From Roseateles sp. SL47 (lineage in GTDB: Bacteria > Pseudomonadota > Gammaproteobacteria > Burkholderiales > Burkholderiaceae_C), in NCBI RefSeq assembly GCF_026625885.1, contig NZ_CP113068.1, positions 1,116,001 through 1,180,000 on the forward strand: 64,000 nucleotides of DNA. Reading direction: 5' to 3'. A program made the translations under genes and the position numbers. This document shows positions 8,379 to 16,456 of this stretch, in pieces. Numbering within the stretch: position 1 is the first letter of the stretch; every line of letters begins with the position of its first letter. The notes beneath the pieces are model-generated. The model searched no databases and was not told where the DNA came from. It saw only the letters and a program-made list of their open reading frames with translations.

Positions 8379-9977
8379 ATGAGCAGTCTAGAGAATCGCC
8401 GTATGGTCAGCGCAGGTCTCAATGAAGCCGAATATGGAGGGCGCCGGACCAAGGCGCCTCTGACAAAGATGAAACCGTTGGCACGACGTCCGGACCAACC
8501 GCTGCCCTCCCCCAGCGATTGGACCTTCGAGCTGATCGAGCAATACCACGACGTCATCCGCCAGACCGCGGAACGATATGGGCTCGACACCTATGCCAAC
8601 CAGCTGGAGGTGATCACCGCCGAGCAGATGATGGATGCCTATGCGTCGGTCGGCATGCCGGTGAACTACCGTCACTGGAGTTACGGCAAGGAGTTCATCG
8701 CCACCGAGCGCCACTACAAGCGCGGCCAGATGGGCCTGGCCTATGAAATCGTCATCAACTCCGATCCCTGCATCGCCTACCTGATGGAGGAAAACACGCT
8801 GGCCATGCAGGCGCTGGTGATTGCCCATGCCTGCTACGGACACAACAGCTTCTTCAAGAACAACTATCTGTTCCGGATGTGGACAGATGCGTCCTCCATC
8901 ATCGACTACCTGGTGTATGCCAAGAACTATGTGGCGGACTGCGAGCAGCGCCATGGGCTGGACGCCGTGGAGGCCACCCTCGATTCCTGCCATGCGCTGA
9001 TGAACCACGGCGTCGACCGCTATCGACGGCCGGCCAAGCTGTCGCTGGCGCAGGAACAGGCCATGCGCAAGGACCGCGAGGCCTATGCCCAGCGCCAGAT
9101 CAACGATCTGTGGCGCACCCTGCCCCGCCGGCAGGAAGACGAGGCCAAGGCGGAAGAAAAGCGGCGCTTCCCCGATGAGCCACAGGAAAACCTGCTGTAC
9201 TTCATCGAGAAGAATGCCCCGCTGCTGGAACCGTGGCAGCGGGAGATCGTGCGGATCGTGCGCAAGATCGCGCAGTACTTCTATCCACAGCGTCAGACCC
9301 AGGTGATGAATGAAGGATGGGCCACCTTCTGGCACCACCGCCTGCTCAACACCATGTATGACGACGGGTATCTGTCGGACGGCATGATGATCGAATGGCT
9401 GAAGTCCCACACCAATGTGGTGGCGCAGCCGCCGATGTCCCAGATCAATCCCTACGCGCTGGGCTTCGCGATGTATACCGACCTCAAGCGCATCTGCGAG
9501 CAGCCCACACCCGAAGATCGGGAATGGTTCCCCAGCATCGCCGGCACCGACTGGTTACCGACGCTGGACCACGCCATGCGCAACTTCAAGGATGAGAGCT
9601 TCGTCGCCCAATACCTCAGCCCCAAGCTGATGCGGGACTTCCGCTTCTTCTCCATCCTGGACGATGAAAAGCAGTCGGAGTATGAGATCTCGGCCATCCA
9701 CGATGACGCGGGTTACCAGTACGTGCGGCAGGCCTTGTCACGCCAGTACGACCTTTCCACCCGCGAGCCCAACATCCAGGTCTGGAATGTGAACCTGCGC
9801 GGCGACCGGTCACTGACGCTGCGCCATACCCAGCATCTGGACCGCCCGTTGCATGACGAGGCGCAGGAGGTGCTCAAGCATGTGGCACGGCTGTGGGGCT
9901 TTGGCGTGCAGTTGGAGAGCGTCAACGGCCGCGGGGATGTCACCCGGCGCTGGAGCGTGCCGGCACCGCAGCATTGA
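8379..9977 (+). CDS. ycgB: SpoVR family protein (YcgB)
   Basis: A 532-residue SpoVR-like protein, slightly longer than the usual ~510 because of an N-terminal tail of about 40 residues before the family domain (WTFELIEQYHDVIRQTAERYGL). Landmarks are the RHWSYGKEF motif, the HACYGHNSFFKNN histidine cluster and MNEGWATFWHH, which look like metal ligands. In Bacillus SpoVR affects cortex formation; in non-sporulating proteobacteria it travels with prkA and yeaH and is linked to stationary-phase stress. Start ATG 8379 with a GGAG upstream. The stop is two bases from the end of the convergent dehydrogenase gene. Confidence 0.95.
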   Translation: MSSLENRRMVSAGLNEAEYGGRRTKAPLTKMKPLARRPDQPLPSPSDWTFELIEQYHDVIRQTAERYGLDTYANQLEVITAEQMMDAYASVGMPVNYRHWSYGKEFIATERHYKRGQMGLAYEIVINSDPCIAYLMEENTLAMQALVIAHACYGHNSFFKNNYLFRMWTDASSIIDYLVYAKNYVADCEQRHGLDAVEATLDSCHALMNHGVDRYRRPAKLSLAQEQAMRKDREAYAQRQINDLWRTLPRRQEDEAKAEEKRRFPDEPQENLLYFIEKNAPLLEPWQREIVRIVRKIAQYFYPQRQTQVMNEGWATFWHHRLLNTMYDDGYLSDGMMIEWLKSHTNVVAQPPMSQINPYALGFAMYTDLKRICEQPTPEDREWFPSIAGTDWLPTLDHAMRNFKDESFVAQYLSPKLMRDFRFFSILDDEKQSEYEISAIHDDAGYQYVRQALSRQYDLSTREPNIQVWNVNLRGDRSLTLRHTQHLDRPLHDEAQEVLKHVARLWGFGVQLESVNGRGDVTRRWSVPAPQH

Positions 9978-9978
9978 C

Positions 9979-11397
9979 TCAACGGAAGGGAAAGATCTTT
10001 CCCGGATTCATGATGTTATGAGGGTCGAGCGCCGACTTCAGCGCTCGCATCTGATCCACTGCCCCCGACCCGGCTTCTTCCAGCAGGAAGCCCTGCTTGT
10101 GCAAGCCAATGCCATGCTCCCCGGTGCAGGTCCCTTCCAGTTGCAAGGCGCGCGTCACCATCTGGGCGCTCAGGTGTTCGGCAAGCTCCCGCTCCTGAGG
10201 CTGATCCGGATCGATGAGATAGCCCATGTGGAAGTTGCCGTCGCCCACATGCCCCACGACAAAATATGGCAACCCGCTGGCCTCGACCTCGGCCACCGAC
10301 GCATTGATCGACTCCGCCAGACGCGAAATCGGCACGCAGGTGTCTGTGGTCACGCAGCGGCAGCCGGGCCGCATCTGCAAGGCCGAGAGATAGGCGTGAT
10401 GGCGCGCGGTCCACAGGCGGGTGCGCGCTTCTGGTGTGGTGGCCCATTCAAAGTCGGTCCCTGCCATGTCGCGGGCCAACGCCTGCACCGTCGCGGCCTG
10501 TTCTTCCACACTGGCCGCTGAGCCATGGAACTCCATCAGCAGCATCGGGGCTTCGGGCAGGTTCAGCTTGTCATGGCGATTCACCGCCCGCACCGCATGG
10601 GCATCCAGCAGTTCGCAGCGGGCAATGGGCACACCCATCTGGATGATGGCGATGGTGGTCCGGACGGCGGCATCGATGCTGGGGAAGGAACACACCGCCG
10701 CAGAGACTGCTTCTGGCAGCGGATACAGGCGCAGCGTGACGTCACAAATCACCCCCAGCGTGCCTTCACTGCCCACATACAGCCGGGTGAGGTCATACCC
10801 CGCGCTGCTTTTGCGGGCCCGTGAGCCGGTGCGGATGAGCCGCCCATGCGCAGTGGCCACCGTCAGCCCCAGGACGTTCTCCCGCATGGTGCCGTAGCGA
10901 ACCGCGTTGGTGCCGCTGGCCCGGGTGGCGCACATGCCGCCCAGCGAAGCATCCGCCCCTGGATCGATGGGGAAAAACAGACCCAGGTGACGCAAGGCTG
11001 CATTCAGCTGATTCCGGGTCACCCCCGCCTCGACGGTGACCGTCAGGTCGTCGGCATGGATCTGCAGAATGCGGTTCATCCGGGAAAGATCCAGGCTCAC
11101 GCCCCCCTGTACCGCCAGCAGATGGCCCTCCAACGACGTACCGGCGCCATAGGGAATCACCGGCACACGGTGCTCATCCGCCAGCGCCAGCACGGCGGCC
11201 ACCTCGTCCGAAGTCTCGGCAAAAACCACCACCTCGGGCGGTGCCACATCAAAGGGGGATTCGTCCCGGCCATGTTGCTCGCGGATGGCAATGGCCGTAC
11301 TGCATCGGCTGCCAAAGCGCTCCAGCAAGGCCTCCAGCATGGCGGCAGGCACTGGGCGAGGAGCCAGTGCTCCCCAAGGCTCTCGTGGCGCATTCAT
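9979..11397 (-). CDS. FAD-binding D-2-hydroxyacid (D-lactate/glycolate) dehydrogenase
   Basis: A 472-residue flavoprotein of the GlcD/LDHD type, which oxidises D-lactate or a related 2-hydroxyacid and passes electrons to cytochrome or quinone. The FAD_binding_4 domain has VIPYGAGTSLEGHLLAVQGGVSL and GADASLGGMCATRASG; the C-terminal FAD-oxidase domain has VVGHVGDGNFHMGY and CTGEHGIGLHKQGFL. The start is the ATG ending at 11397, which has AGGAG in front of it. It stands alone: no glcE/glcF or lactate permease neighbours, which argues for a one-subunit LDHD-like enzyme. The exact substrate is inference. Confidence 0.85.
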   Translation of the reverse strand: MNAPREPWGALAPRPVPAAMLEALLERFGSRCSTAIAIREQHGRDESPFDVAPPEVVVFAETSDEVAAVLALADEHRVPVIPYGAGTSLEGHLLAVQGGVSLDLSRMNRILQIHADDLTVTVEAGVTRNQLNAALRHLGLFFPIDPGADASLGGMCATRASGTNAVRYGTMRENVLGLTVATAHGRLIRTGSRARKSSAGYDLTRLYVGSEGTLGVICDVTLRLYPLPEAVSAAVCSFPSIDAAVRTTIAIIQMGVPIARCELLDAHAVRAVNRHDKLNLPEAPMLLMEFHGSAASVEEQAATVQALARDMAGTDFEWATTPEARTRLWTARHHAYLSALQMRPGCRCVTTDTCVPISRLAESINASVAEVEASGLPYFVVGHVGDGNFHMGYLIDPDQPQERELAEHLSAQMVTRALQLEGTCTGEHGIGLHKQGFLLEEAGSGAVDQMRALKSALDPHNIMNPGKIFPFR

Positions 11398-11602
11398 CCG
11401 GATCTCCTGCGGCCTGGAGGCCGAACGGGACATTGTAGGAAGCCCGCCCTCCGTCAGCTCCTGGATGGGCCTTTGACCTGCATCAGACCGCAGGCTTGCA
11501 AGTCGGCAGTCGCAGTGCCAGTATCAGCCTGACGGGACGTCCACCGATCCTGTTGGTGGCAGGCCCTTGGCAAGCTTCGCAAAGAGTTGGAAAGGAGTCC
11601 AC

Positions 11603-12022
11603 ATGTCCTCCTCCCTTGCAGTTACACACTCGTCCGCGCAGGCCAGTGCCTCGCTGCCAGCTTTCTGGATGTCGCCCGATCTGGTCTGGACGGTATTCCT
11701 GCTGCTGCTCGGCATGTCGCTGCTGGTCTCCCTGCGATATGACTGGCTCAAGATCTGGTGGCAGGACCAGCTCAGGCGCATGACCGGCGCCCAGGCCGCC
11801 GAAGACGATCTGAGCGCCTCCTTCGCCCTGCCTGAACCCACCCGGCCTCGCAGCCGCCCGCAGCCAGCGCCCCCCATCCACGCGACGCGCACTGGGCCCA
11901 CGCCGCCCGTGCAACACACCCCGCCAACGGACTCCCCAGCCGCACCGTCCACCCCGCCCGAGCTCCCGCCCACCGGGCCGATCGCACCGAGCGCCACGAC
12001 CGTAGCGGGCCCCATGCCCTGA
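11603..12022 (+). CDS. Small membrane protein with proline-rich tail
   Basis: I do not recognise the family. The start is ATG 11603 with AAAGGAG at 11591-11597, giving 139 residues. Residues about 27-45 form one hydrophobic segment (LVWTVFLLLLGMSLLVSL) followed by a basic-aromatic boundary (RYDWLKIWWQDQLRR). The C-terminal two-thirds is low complexity, rich in proline, threonine and alanine, and probably disordered. It would be a single-span inner membrane protein with an extended tail. It lies divergent from the D-lactate dehydrogenase and upstream of the adenosyltransferase, with no clear functional link. Confidence 0.65.
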   Translation: MSSSLAVTHSSAQASASLPAFWMSPDLVWTVFLLLLGMSLLVSLRYDWLKIWWQDQLRRMTGAQAAEDDLSASFALPEPTRPRSRPQPAPPIHATRTGPTPPVQHTPPTDSPAAPSTPPELPPTGPIAPSATTVAGPMP

Positions 12023-12139
12023 CACCTCATGCTGGGGTGCAACGCACGCTGTTCCATCGGAGCGGTCGCCGACATTGAGTGAGGGGAAGCGATCTGCGGC
12101 AAGATGCCGGGTTTTCCAGCCTCTGACGCAGACGCATTC

Positions 12140-12772
12140 ATGGCCAATCGACTTTCTCAGATCGCCACCCGCACCGGCGACGACGGCACCACCGGGCTGG
12201 GCGACGGCACCCGGGTTCCCAAGGACCACCTGCGCGTCCAGGCCATGGGCGACGTGGACGAACTCAACTCCCAGATCGGCGTGCTGCTGGCTGAACCGCT
12301 GCCCGAGGATGTCCGTGACCTGCTGGTGACCATCCAGCATGAACTGTTCAACCTGGGGGGCGAACTCTGCATGCCGGGCTACAGCCTGCTGAAGGATGCA
12401 GCCGTGCTGCACCTGGACCAGGCCCTTGCGGACTACAACGCCACCCTGCCCCGACTCGCCGAGTTCATCCTGCCGGCAGGCACTCGCAGTGCCGCCATCG
12501 CCCATGTCTGCCGGACGGTGGCACGCCGCGCCGAACGGGCCGTGGTGACACTGGCGCATCATGAAACCCTGAATTCAGCGCCTCGGCACTATCTGAACCG
12601 GTTGTCCGACCTCTTGTTTGTGCTGGCACGAGTGCTCAATCGGGCCAACCTGGACGGCCAGGGCGGGGATGACGTCTATTGGAAGAGTGAACGGATGGCG
12701 CGGTATGCGGCGGAGGGTTCGTCGGAAGCCGGGGCTCCCTCCGAGCAGTCCGACTCCGCTGATGGGCACTGA
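12140..12772 (+). CDS. Corrinoid adenosyltransferase, PduO type
   Basis: A 210-residue ATP:cob(I)alamin adenosyltransferase, which makes adenosylcobalamin. The N-terminus (MANRLSQIATRTGDDGTTGLGDG) carries the ATP-binding TRTGDDGTTGL motif; the helical core has VDELNSQIG, the RTVARRAERAVV arginine/glutamate motif and the YLNRLSDLLFVLAR helix. I start at ATG 12140, where the family homology begins; codons upstream would add about 12 non-conserved residues. No cobalamin riboswitch is visible in the 117 bases upstream. The last 20 residues are serine-rich and non-conserved. Two copies of a 9-bp repeat (TGATTGCGC) overlap the 3' end. Confidence 0.92.
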   Translation: MANRLSQIATRTGDDGTTGLGDGTRVPKDHLRVQAMGDVDELNSQIGVLLAEPLPEDVRDLLVTIQHELFNLGGELCMPGYSLLKDAAVLHLDQALADYNATLPRLAEFILPAGTRSAAIAHVCRTVARRAERAVVTLAHHETLNSAPRHYLNRLSDLLFVLARVLNRANLDGQGGDDVYWKSERMARYAAEGSSEAGAPSEQSDSADGH

Positions 12773-12793
12773 TTGCGCTGATTGCGCTGATGC
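12770..12793 (+). repeat. 9-bp short tandem repeat
   Basis: TGATTGCGC occurs at 12770-12778 and 12779-12787, with a partial third copy to about 12793. It straddles the stop codon of the adenosyltransferase gene in the gap to a convergent gene. Confidence 0.6.
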
Positions 12794-12823
12794 GAATGGT
12801 CTCTGTCGGGGGCCAAGCCCGAC

Positions 12824-13810
12824 TCAGCCTTTGTCCAACAACGCCACCGCGCTCCGCAAGCGCTGGGCATAGGCGTCCTTCAGCCCTGGCGGCGACACCA
12901 CTTCCACCTGGCCTGCATGCCGCAGCAGGTCCATCAGCAGCTCGGTGGCATCCACAAACGGGATTTCCAGCCGCCAGCGGCCATCCGGCAGCCACTCGCT
13001 GCGCTGCGACGGATGCCACTCCTCGCTGGCCACCCATGGCGCGGCGCTGTCGCTGAAGATCAGCGTGGCCCACTGCGGATCTCCCCCGGCAAAGATGCCA
13101 TAACCCTGGTCCAGCTCATCCTCCAGCTGCCGCAGGGACAGGCTGTGCAGCGGCGCTCCGTCCACCGGCTCGGCCGCTTCCATCGCATCCAGCGCAAAAC
13201 GACGCATGCCCTGGCTGCCATGGCACCAGGCATCGAGGTACCAGGTGTTGCGGTAGTGAACCAGCCGCTGCGGCGACACCTCGCGCTCGCTCACCGCCCC
13301 GCCCCCCTGGCCGCGCTTTCGGTACCGGATCCGCAAGCGCTGCCGTTTCACCACCGCGCTGCCCACCGTCTCGAAAAACTCCGACGCCACCCGACGCCGA
13401 GCGGTTGAAATCAACTTGATCCGGCGCGTCATCTCCTGCGCCTGCTGGCCCTCCCCGCCCAACATGCCAATCAGCTTGTCCAGCATGGGCTGCAGATGCC
13501 GATTCAGCAGACCGTTTTCATCCAGGCTGGCCATCAGCTGATGCATGGTCAGCAGCGCATGCAGCTCCTTTTCGCTGAACCACACGCCCGGCAGCTCATG
13601 CCGCTGCCCCCGCCACTGCTCGCCAAAGCGGTAGCCGTTCTCGGCGGCGTCGTATTCGATCGGGGCATCCATCCGCTCCCGCAGATATTGGAGATCCCGC
13701 TTCAAGGTGGCCGGGGACACCTCCAGCGCCTCCCGCAGCTCGGCGAAGCTCACGCAGCCAAGGCTGCGGATCATCATTTCGATCTTGTAGAAGCGCTCGG
13801 TTCGATCCAC
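12824..13810 (-). CDS. WYL-domain transcriptional regulator
   Basis: A 328-residue regulator with an N-terminal winged helix (RTERFYKIEMMIRSLG, then FAELREALEVSPATLKRDLQYLRER), a spacer helix bundle, a WYL domain (LVHYRNTWYLDAWCHGSQGMRRFALDAM) and a C-terminal WCX-like extension. The start chosen is a GTG ending at 13810 (VDRTERF), just before the winged helix; a longer upstream start would run into the inverted repeat. WYL proteins sense nucleic-acid or nucleotide ligands and include PafBC and the CapW/BrxR regulators of defence loci. It is divergent from an HNH-like gene, with two inverted repeats between them (13862-13890, 13901-13923). Confidence 0.88.
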   Translation of the reverse strand: MDRTERFYKIEMMIRSLGCVSFAELREALEVSPATLKRDLQYLRERMDAPIEYDAAENGYRFGEQWRGQRHELPGVWFSEKELHALLTMHQLMASLDENGLLNRHLQPMLDKLIGMLGGEGQQAQEMTRRIKLISTARRRVASEFFETVGSAVVKRQRLRIRYRKRGQGGGAVSEREVSPQRLVHYRNTWYLDAWCHGSQGMRRFALDAMEAAEPVDGAPLHSLSLRQLEDELDQGYGIFAGGDPQWATLIFSDSAAPWVASEEWHPSQRSEWLPDGRWRLEIPFVDATELLMDLLRHAGQVEVVSPPGLKDAYAQRLRSAVALLDKG

Positions 13811-13861
13811 AGCCCACCCCTTGTCGCCTTCGAGATGCCCACAGCCTGGCCGAAGGGCCCA

Positions 13862-13890
13862 CCTCAACTTTTTTTTTCAGAAAGTTGAGG
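13862..13890. promoter_or_regulatory. Perfect 10-bp inverted repeat, candidate operator
   Basis: CCTCAACTTT (13862-13871) is the exact reverse complement of AAAGTTGAGG (13881-13890), with a 9-base spacer. It lies between the divergent WYL regulator and the HNH-like gene. The right arm contains a -35-like TTGAGG, so a bound repressor could block the rightward promoter. Confidence 0.6.
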
Positions 13891-13900
13891 CCCTGCCATA

Positions 13901-13923
13901 GGTGGCTCATTCTATGAGCTACC
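13901..13923. promoter_or_regulatory. Second inverted repeat, candidate operator
   Basis: GGTGGCTCAT (13901-13910) and ATGAGCTACC (13914-13923) pair with one mismatch across a 3-base spacer. It is in the same divergent region as the 13862-13890 repeat, about 40 bp centre to centre, and may be a separate operator or a cruciform. Confidence 0.5.
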
Positions 13924-13977
13924 TGACGCTCACACTGGAGCCCAAGCCTGAACCACTTGCCTTTCAAGGAGCGTCCC

Positions 13978-15057
13978 ATGGTTGCCACTGTTCAACGATC
14001 CCCGCATGACATTTCCGTCCAGCAGCTGCCGTTGCCCATGGCTACCGACGCCATGGGCACACCGCCAGCCATGTCCAGCCACGAGCGGCTGGGTTTCGAG
14101 CTGGGCTGGGACTATGCCCATCACGGCCTGACTCCGCCGGTGGAACAGCTGTTCCGCCAGTCGCCGCTGCAGCAGGGCTGGCAGCTCGGCCGTGCCACCT
14201 TTGGTGGCCGCACGCTGCGCACCCATCGCCACACCCAACTGTGGCTGTCCCTGCGCCTGCATGCCTGGCAACGCGGCCGCCAGTTTGAAACGCTGCTGGT
14301 CACACCCAACTATCTGCAGCAGCTGGACACCACCCACTGCCCCATCAATCGCCTGCCGCTGAATGACCTGGCGCTGGATCCGCAACAACGCAGCGTCGAC
14401 CGGGTACGGAACGATGGCGGATATGCCGCAGGCAACCTGGCCGTGATCAGCCGCGCCGCCAATGCCGCCAAGGCGGACCGCAGCTGGCAACAAGCCTGGG
14501 CGATGGCCCAAAGTCTGCGCCAAGGCCCCATGACCCTGGCTGGCGGTGTGGATGCCGCCGCCTGGGAGCGCATGGCGCTGATGAGCAGCTATGTCTCGGA
14601 AGTGCCGCACGACCTGGCCGCTCAACTGCCGATGCTGGTGCTGCCGCCCAACCGCCTGCGTCTGTTCAATCCCATCCAGGCTTTGCAGGCGCTGGTCACC
14701 CGCCAACTGGCCACACCGGGCTGGAGCCAGCGCCTCACCCGCCTGGAAGCGCTGCTCAGCGATGAAGCCCGTGCCGACTTCGCCCGCTTTGTCATGGCCC
14801 TGGTGCCCCGTGTGCTGCCCTCACAGTCGCTGAGCGACCCCATGGCCATCCGCTGGGCCCTGGAAGATGCCTGGCGCGACCCGCTGCTTCAAAAGCGCTG
14901 GACCCGCTTTGCCCAACGCCTCACGCCGCAGCAGGCGGAACACCTGGTGCAACGCGCAGCGCACAAGCGCCTGAGCACGGTGCGGGTACAAAGCCATGGC
15001 GCCGCCGCCACCGACGGGTGGGCCTTGGAACGCCAGGGTTATCGGGATGCAGCCTGA
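13978..15057 (+). CDS. Uncharacterised protein with HNH-like signature
   Basis: A 359-residue protein with no family I can name. ATG 13978 has AAGGAG at 13966-13971. At residues 121-165 it carries a cysteine-proline start (HCPINRLPL) and then SVDRVRNDGGYAAGNLAVIS-RAANAAKAD. This resembles the zinc-less end of phage-type HNH proteins, which read C-P-[IV]-x-G ... SLDRID-x2-GY-x2-GN-x-VIS-x2-AN-x2-K. The second zinc cysteine pair and the catalytic HH appear lost, so activity is doubtful. The remainder is helical and arginine-rich. It is divergent from the WYL regulator and probably controlled by it. Gene reality is good; function is inference. Confidence 0.7.
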   Translation: MVATVQRSPHDISVQQLPLPMATDAMGTPPAMSSHERLGFELGWDYAHHGLTPPVEQLFRQSPLQQGWQLGRATFGGRTLRTHRHTQLWLSLRLHAWQRGRQFETLLVTPNYLQQLDTTHCPINRLPLNDLALDPQQRSVDRVRNDGGYAAGNLAVISRAANAAKADRSWQQAWAMAQSLRQGPMTLAGGVDAAAWERMALMSSYVSEVPHDLAAQLPMLVLPPNRLRLFNPIQALQALVTRQLATPGWSQRLTRLEALLSDEARADFARFVMALVPRVLPSQSLSDPMAIRWALEDAWRDPLLQKRWTRFAQRLTPQQAEHLVQRAAHKRLSTVRVQSHGAAATDGWALERQGYRDAA

Positions 15058-15063
15058 TGCAGC

Positions 15064-15285
15064 TCAGCTGGGCAGACCGGGGTTGATCTTCTCCAGCGAA
15101 CCGGTCTGGTCCTGCAGCGCAACGTGATAACCACGCTCGCAGAACCAATGGGCCCAGTTGGTTGCCAGATGTTTTTCTGGCAACCAGGGGCCTGTGCGGT
15201 CGACATGAACACGGTTGCCGCGGCGTTCATAGAACACCACGCGCCACATGTTGGTCGGACTGCGATTTTGAAAGCTGCTGCTCAT
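15064..15285 (-). CDS. Small hypothetical protein
   Basis: A 73-residue basic, aromatic-rich protein (WRVVFYERRGNRVHVDRTG, then WLPEKHLATNWAHWFCERGYHVALQ) that I do not recognise. There is an alternative start at the internal Met (TNMWRVVF, base 15249); neither start has a good RBS. The composition looks like a compact beta-rich domain rather than a random frame. It begins 15 bp after the PIN toxin gene stops and may be the third gene of that operon. Confidence 0.55.
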   Translation of the reverse strand: MSSSFQNRSPTNMWRVVFYERRGNRVHVDRTGPWLPEKHLATNWAHWFCERGYHVALQDQTGSLEKINPGLPS

Positions 15286-15300
15286 AAACGAGCGCGCAAT

Positions 15301-15792
15301 TTAACAAAGCAGTTGATCGCGCTGGCCTGGGGTCAACACCCGGTACCACGATGAAACATCGACAACCGTGCACTGCTCGCGCAGCGCGCGCTGTGCGCGC
15401 CCCGGACGGCTCGACCAATCGAGCAAGTCCTGGCACCCGGTGATGATCCAACGCGCGTTGCCCTGAAGCCCCAATTGCAGCAGCAGCGCCTGAGATTTCT
15501 CCAGTGCTGTCGCGACAGGGCGAACTGCAGACTCCAGCTTCACGGCGTCGACGTAGGGCAAATAGTCCGCCAACAGCTCTTCGCGTTCGTCGGTGGACAA
15601 CTTCAGTGGGGGATAAGCCAAGGCTCGCACCAGTTGGGCGGCGCTCTCCGCACTCACCAGCGGACACAGCACGCCTTGCTGCCAGGCCCGGCGCAGCAGG
15701 CGTGACGAATCATCCGAACACAGCAAGGCCTGCAGCACCAGCGACGGGTCCAGCACCACCCGCGCCGCCAGAGAAGATCGCGAACGGGTCAT
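15301..15792 (-). CDS. PIN-domain toxin (PIN_3-like)
   Basis: A 163-residue PIN-domain protein, the ribonuclease component of a type II toxin-antitoxin pair. The first acidic residue lies in RVVLDPSLVLQALL (Asp15), then SAESAAQLVRALAYPPLKLSTDEREELLADYL. The last acidic strand is unusual: WIITGCQDLLDW, where many PIN_3 proteins read ITxDxDLL, so one metal ligand looks replaced (GCQD). The start overlaps the stop of the upstream AbrB-type gene by four bases, the standard layout of antitoxin then toxin. Whether the nuclease is active is open. Confidence 0.75.
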   Translation of the reverse strand: MTRSRSSLAARVVLDPSLVLQALLCSDDSSRLLRRAWQQGVLCPLVSAESAAQLVRALAYPPLKLSTDEREELLADYLPYVDAVKLESAVRPVATALEKSQALLLQLGLQGNARWIITGCQDLLDWSSRPGRAQRALREQCTVVDVSSWYRVLTPGQRDQLLC

Positions 15793-16364
15793 GCGGCGCG
15801 ACGTCGACGGGTCGTTCCTTCTGCCTGCGCCGGGGCGCCAGCCGAGGCCTCCACGGGCCCTTGAGGCTTCTGCGCCGAGGTCCCCCTGCTGCGCTTGCCA
15901 GCGGCGGTCGCAACAGCCGTCCGGGTGGCCGGCGTCGGCTTGCTGCCTTTGGCGGCCAGGGTCGGTTTGGCGGGCTTGCTGGCCTTGTTGGCCTTGCTGA
16001 CCATGCCCTTCTGGGTTGACTCACCCGTCCCGGTCGACGCGCCCACCTTCGCCATCTTTGAAGCCTTTGCCGCCGTCGCACTCTTCGCGTCGACGCGTTT
16101 CTTGCGTCCACCCGTCCGAGCCAGCGTCGCCCCGGACCTGGAGGGACCGTCGACCGCCCAGGCCAGCGCCTGTGCGAACAACTCGTCCCCCAGATCCAGT
16201 TCCGCCAGCTTGGCGCGCACCGCGTCACCGCGCTGGATGCGCACTGGGGTCAACACCACCTGGCCGGACTGAACCTGAACTTCAAAGTACTGCACCGGGC
16301 CGAGGCTGTCTGTGACGCTCTTGGGCAGCGTCAATTGATTCTTGGAAGTGAGCTTGGCCAGCAC
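15789..16364 (-). CDS. AbrB/MazE-type antitoxin with lysine-alanine-rich tail
   Basis: The N-terminal 45 residues form a SpoVT-AbrB swapped-hairpin DNA-binding domain (AKLTSKNQLTLPKSVTDSLG, then YFEVQVQSGQVVLTPVRI). I start at the GTG ending at 16364, immediately before that domain (191 residues); a TTG or an ATG a little upstream (to 16418) are alternatives. Residues from about 80 on are low complexity and rich in lysine, alanine, serine and threonine (TAAKASKMAKVG, SKANKASKPAKPTLAAKG), like a histone H1 tail. Typical antitoxins of this type are 70-90 residues, so this tail is unusual. It overlaps the PIN toxin gene. Confidence 0.75.
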   Translation of the reverse strand: MLAKLTSKNQLTLPKSVTDSLGPVQYFEVQVQSGQVVLTPVRIQRGDAVRAKLAELDLGDELFAQALAWAVDGPSRSGATLARTGGRKKRVDAKSATAAKASKMAKVGASTGTGESTQKGMVSKANKASKPAKPTLAAKGSKPTPATRTAVATAAGKRSRGTSAQKPQGPVEASAGAPAQAEGTTRRRRAA

Positions 16365-16382
16365 GGCAACTACCAAAGTTGA

Positions 16383-16426
16383 AGGCGAGCCTGTCTGCAC
16401 CCCAACGGGGTCCAGCATGGGCTCGC
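16383..16426. promoter_or_regulatory. Compound inverted repeat upstream of toxin-antitoxin operon
   Basis: GGCGAGCC (16383-16390) pairs with GGCTCGCC (16419-16426), and between them sits the perfect palindrome ACCCC-AAC-GGGGT. It lies just upstream of the chosen antitoxin start, where an autoregulatory operator would be expected. The same hairpin could end the upstream GNAT transcript, but it has no T tract. Confidence 0.45.
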
Positions 16427-16456
16427 CATGAGATCAGACAACGAAGAGGCGTCGGC

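Noticed and set aside
12023..12139. Cobalamin riboswitch before the adenosyltransferase gene
   Set aside because: No B12-box or long structured leader fits in the 117-base gap.
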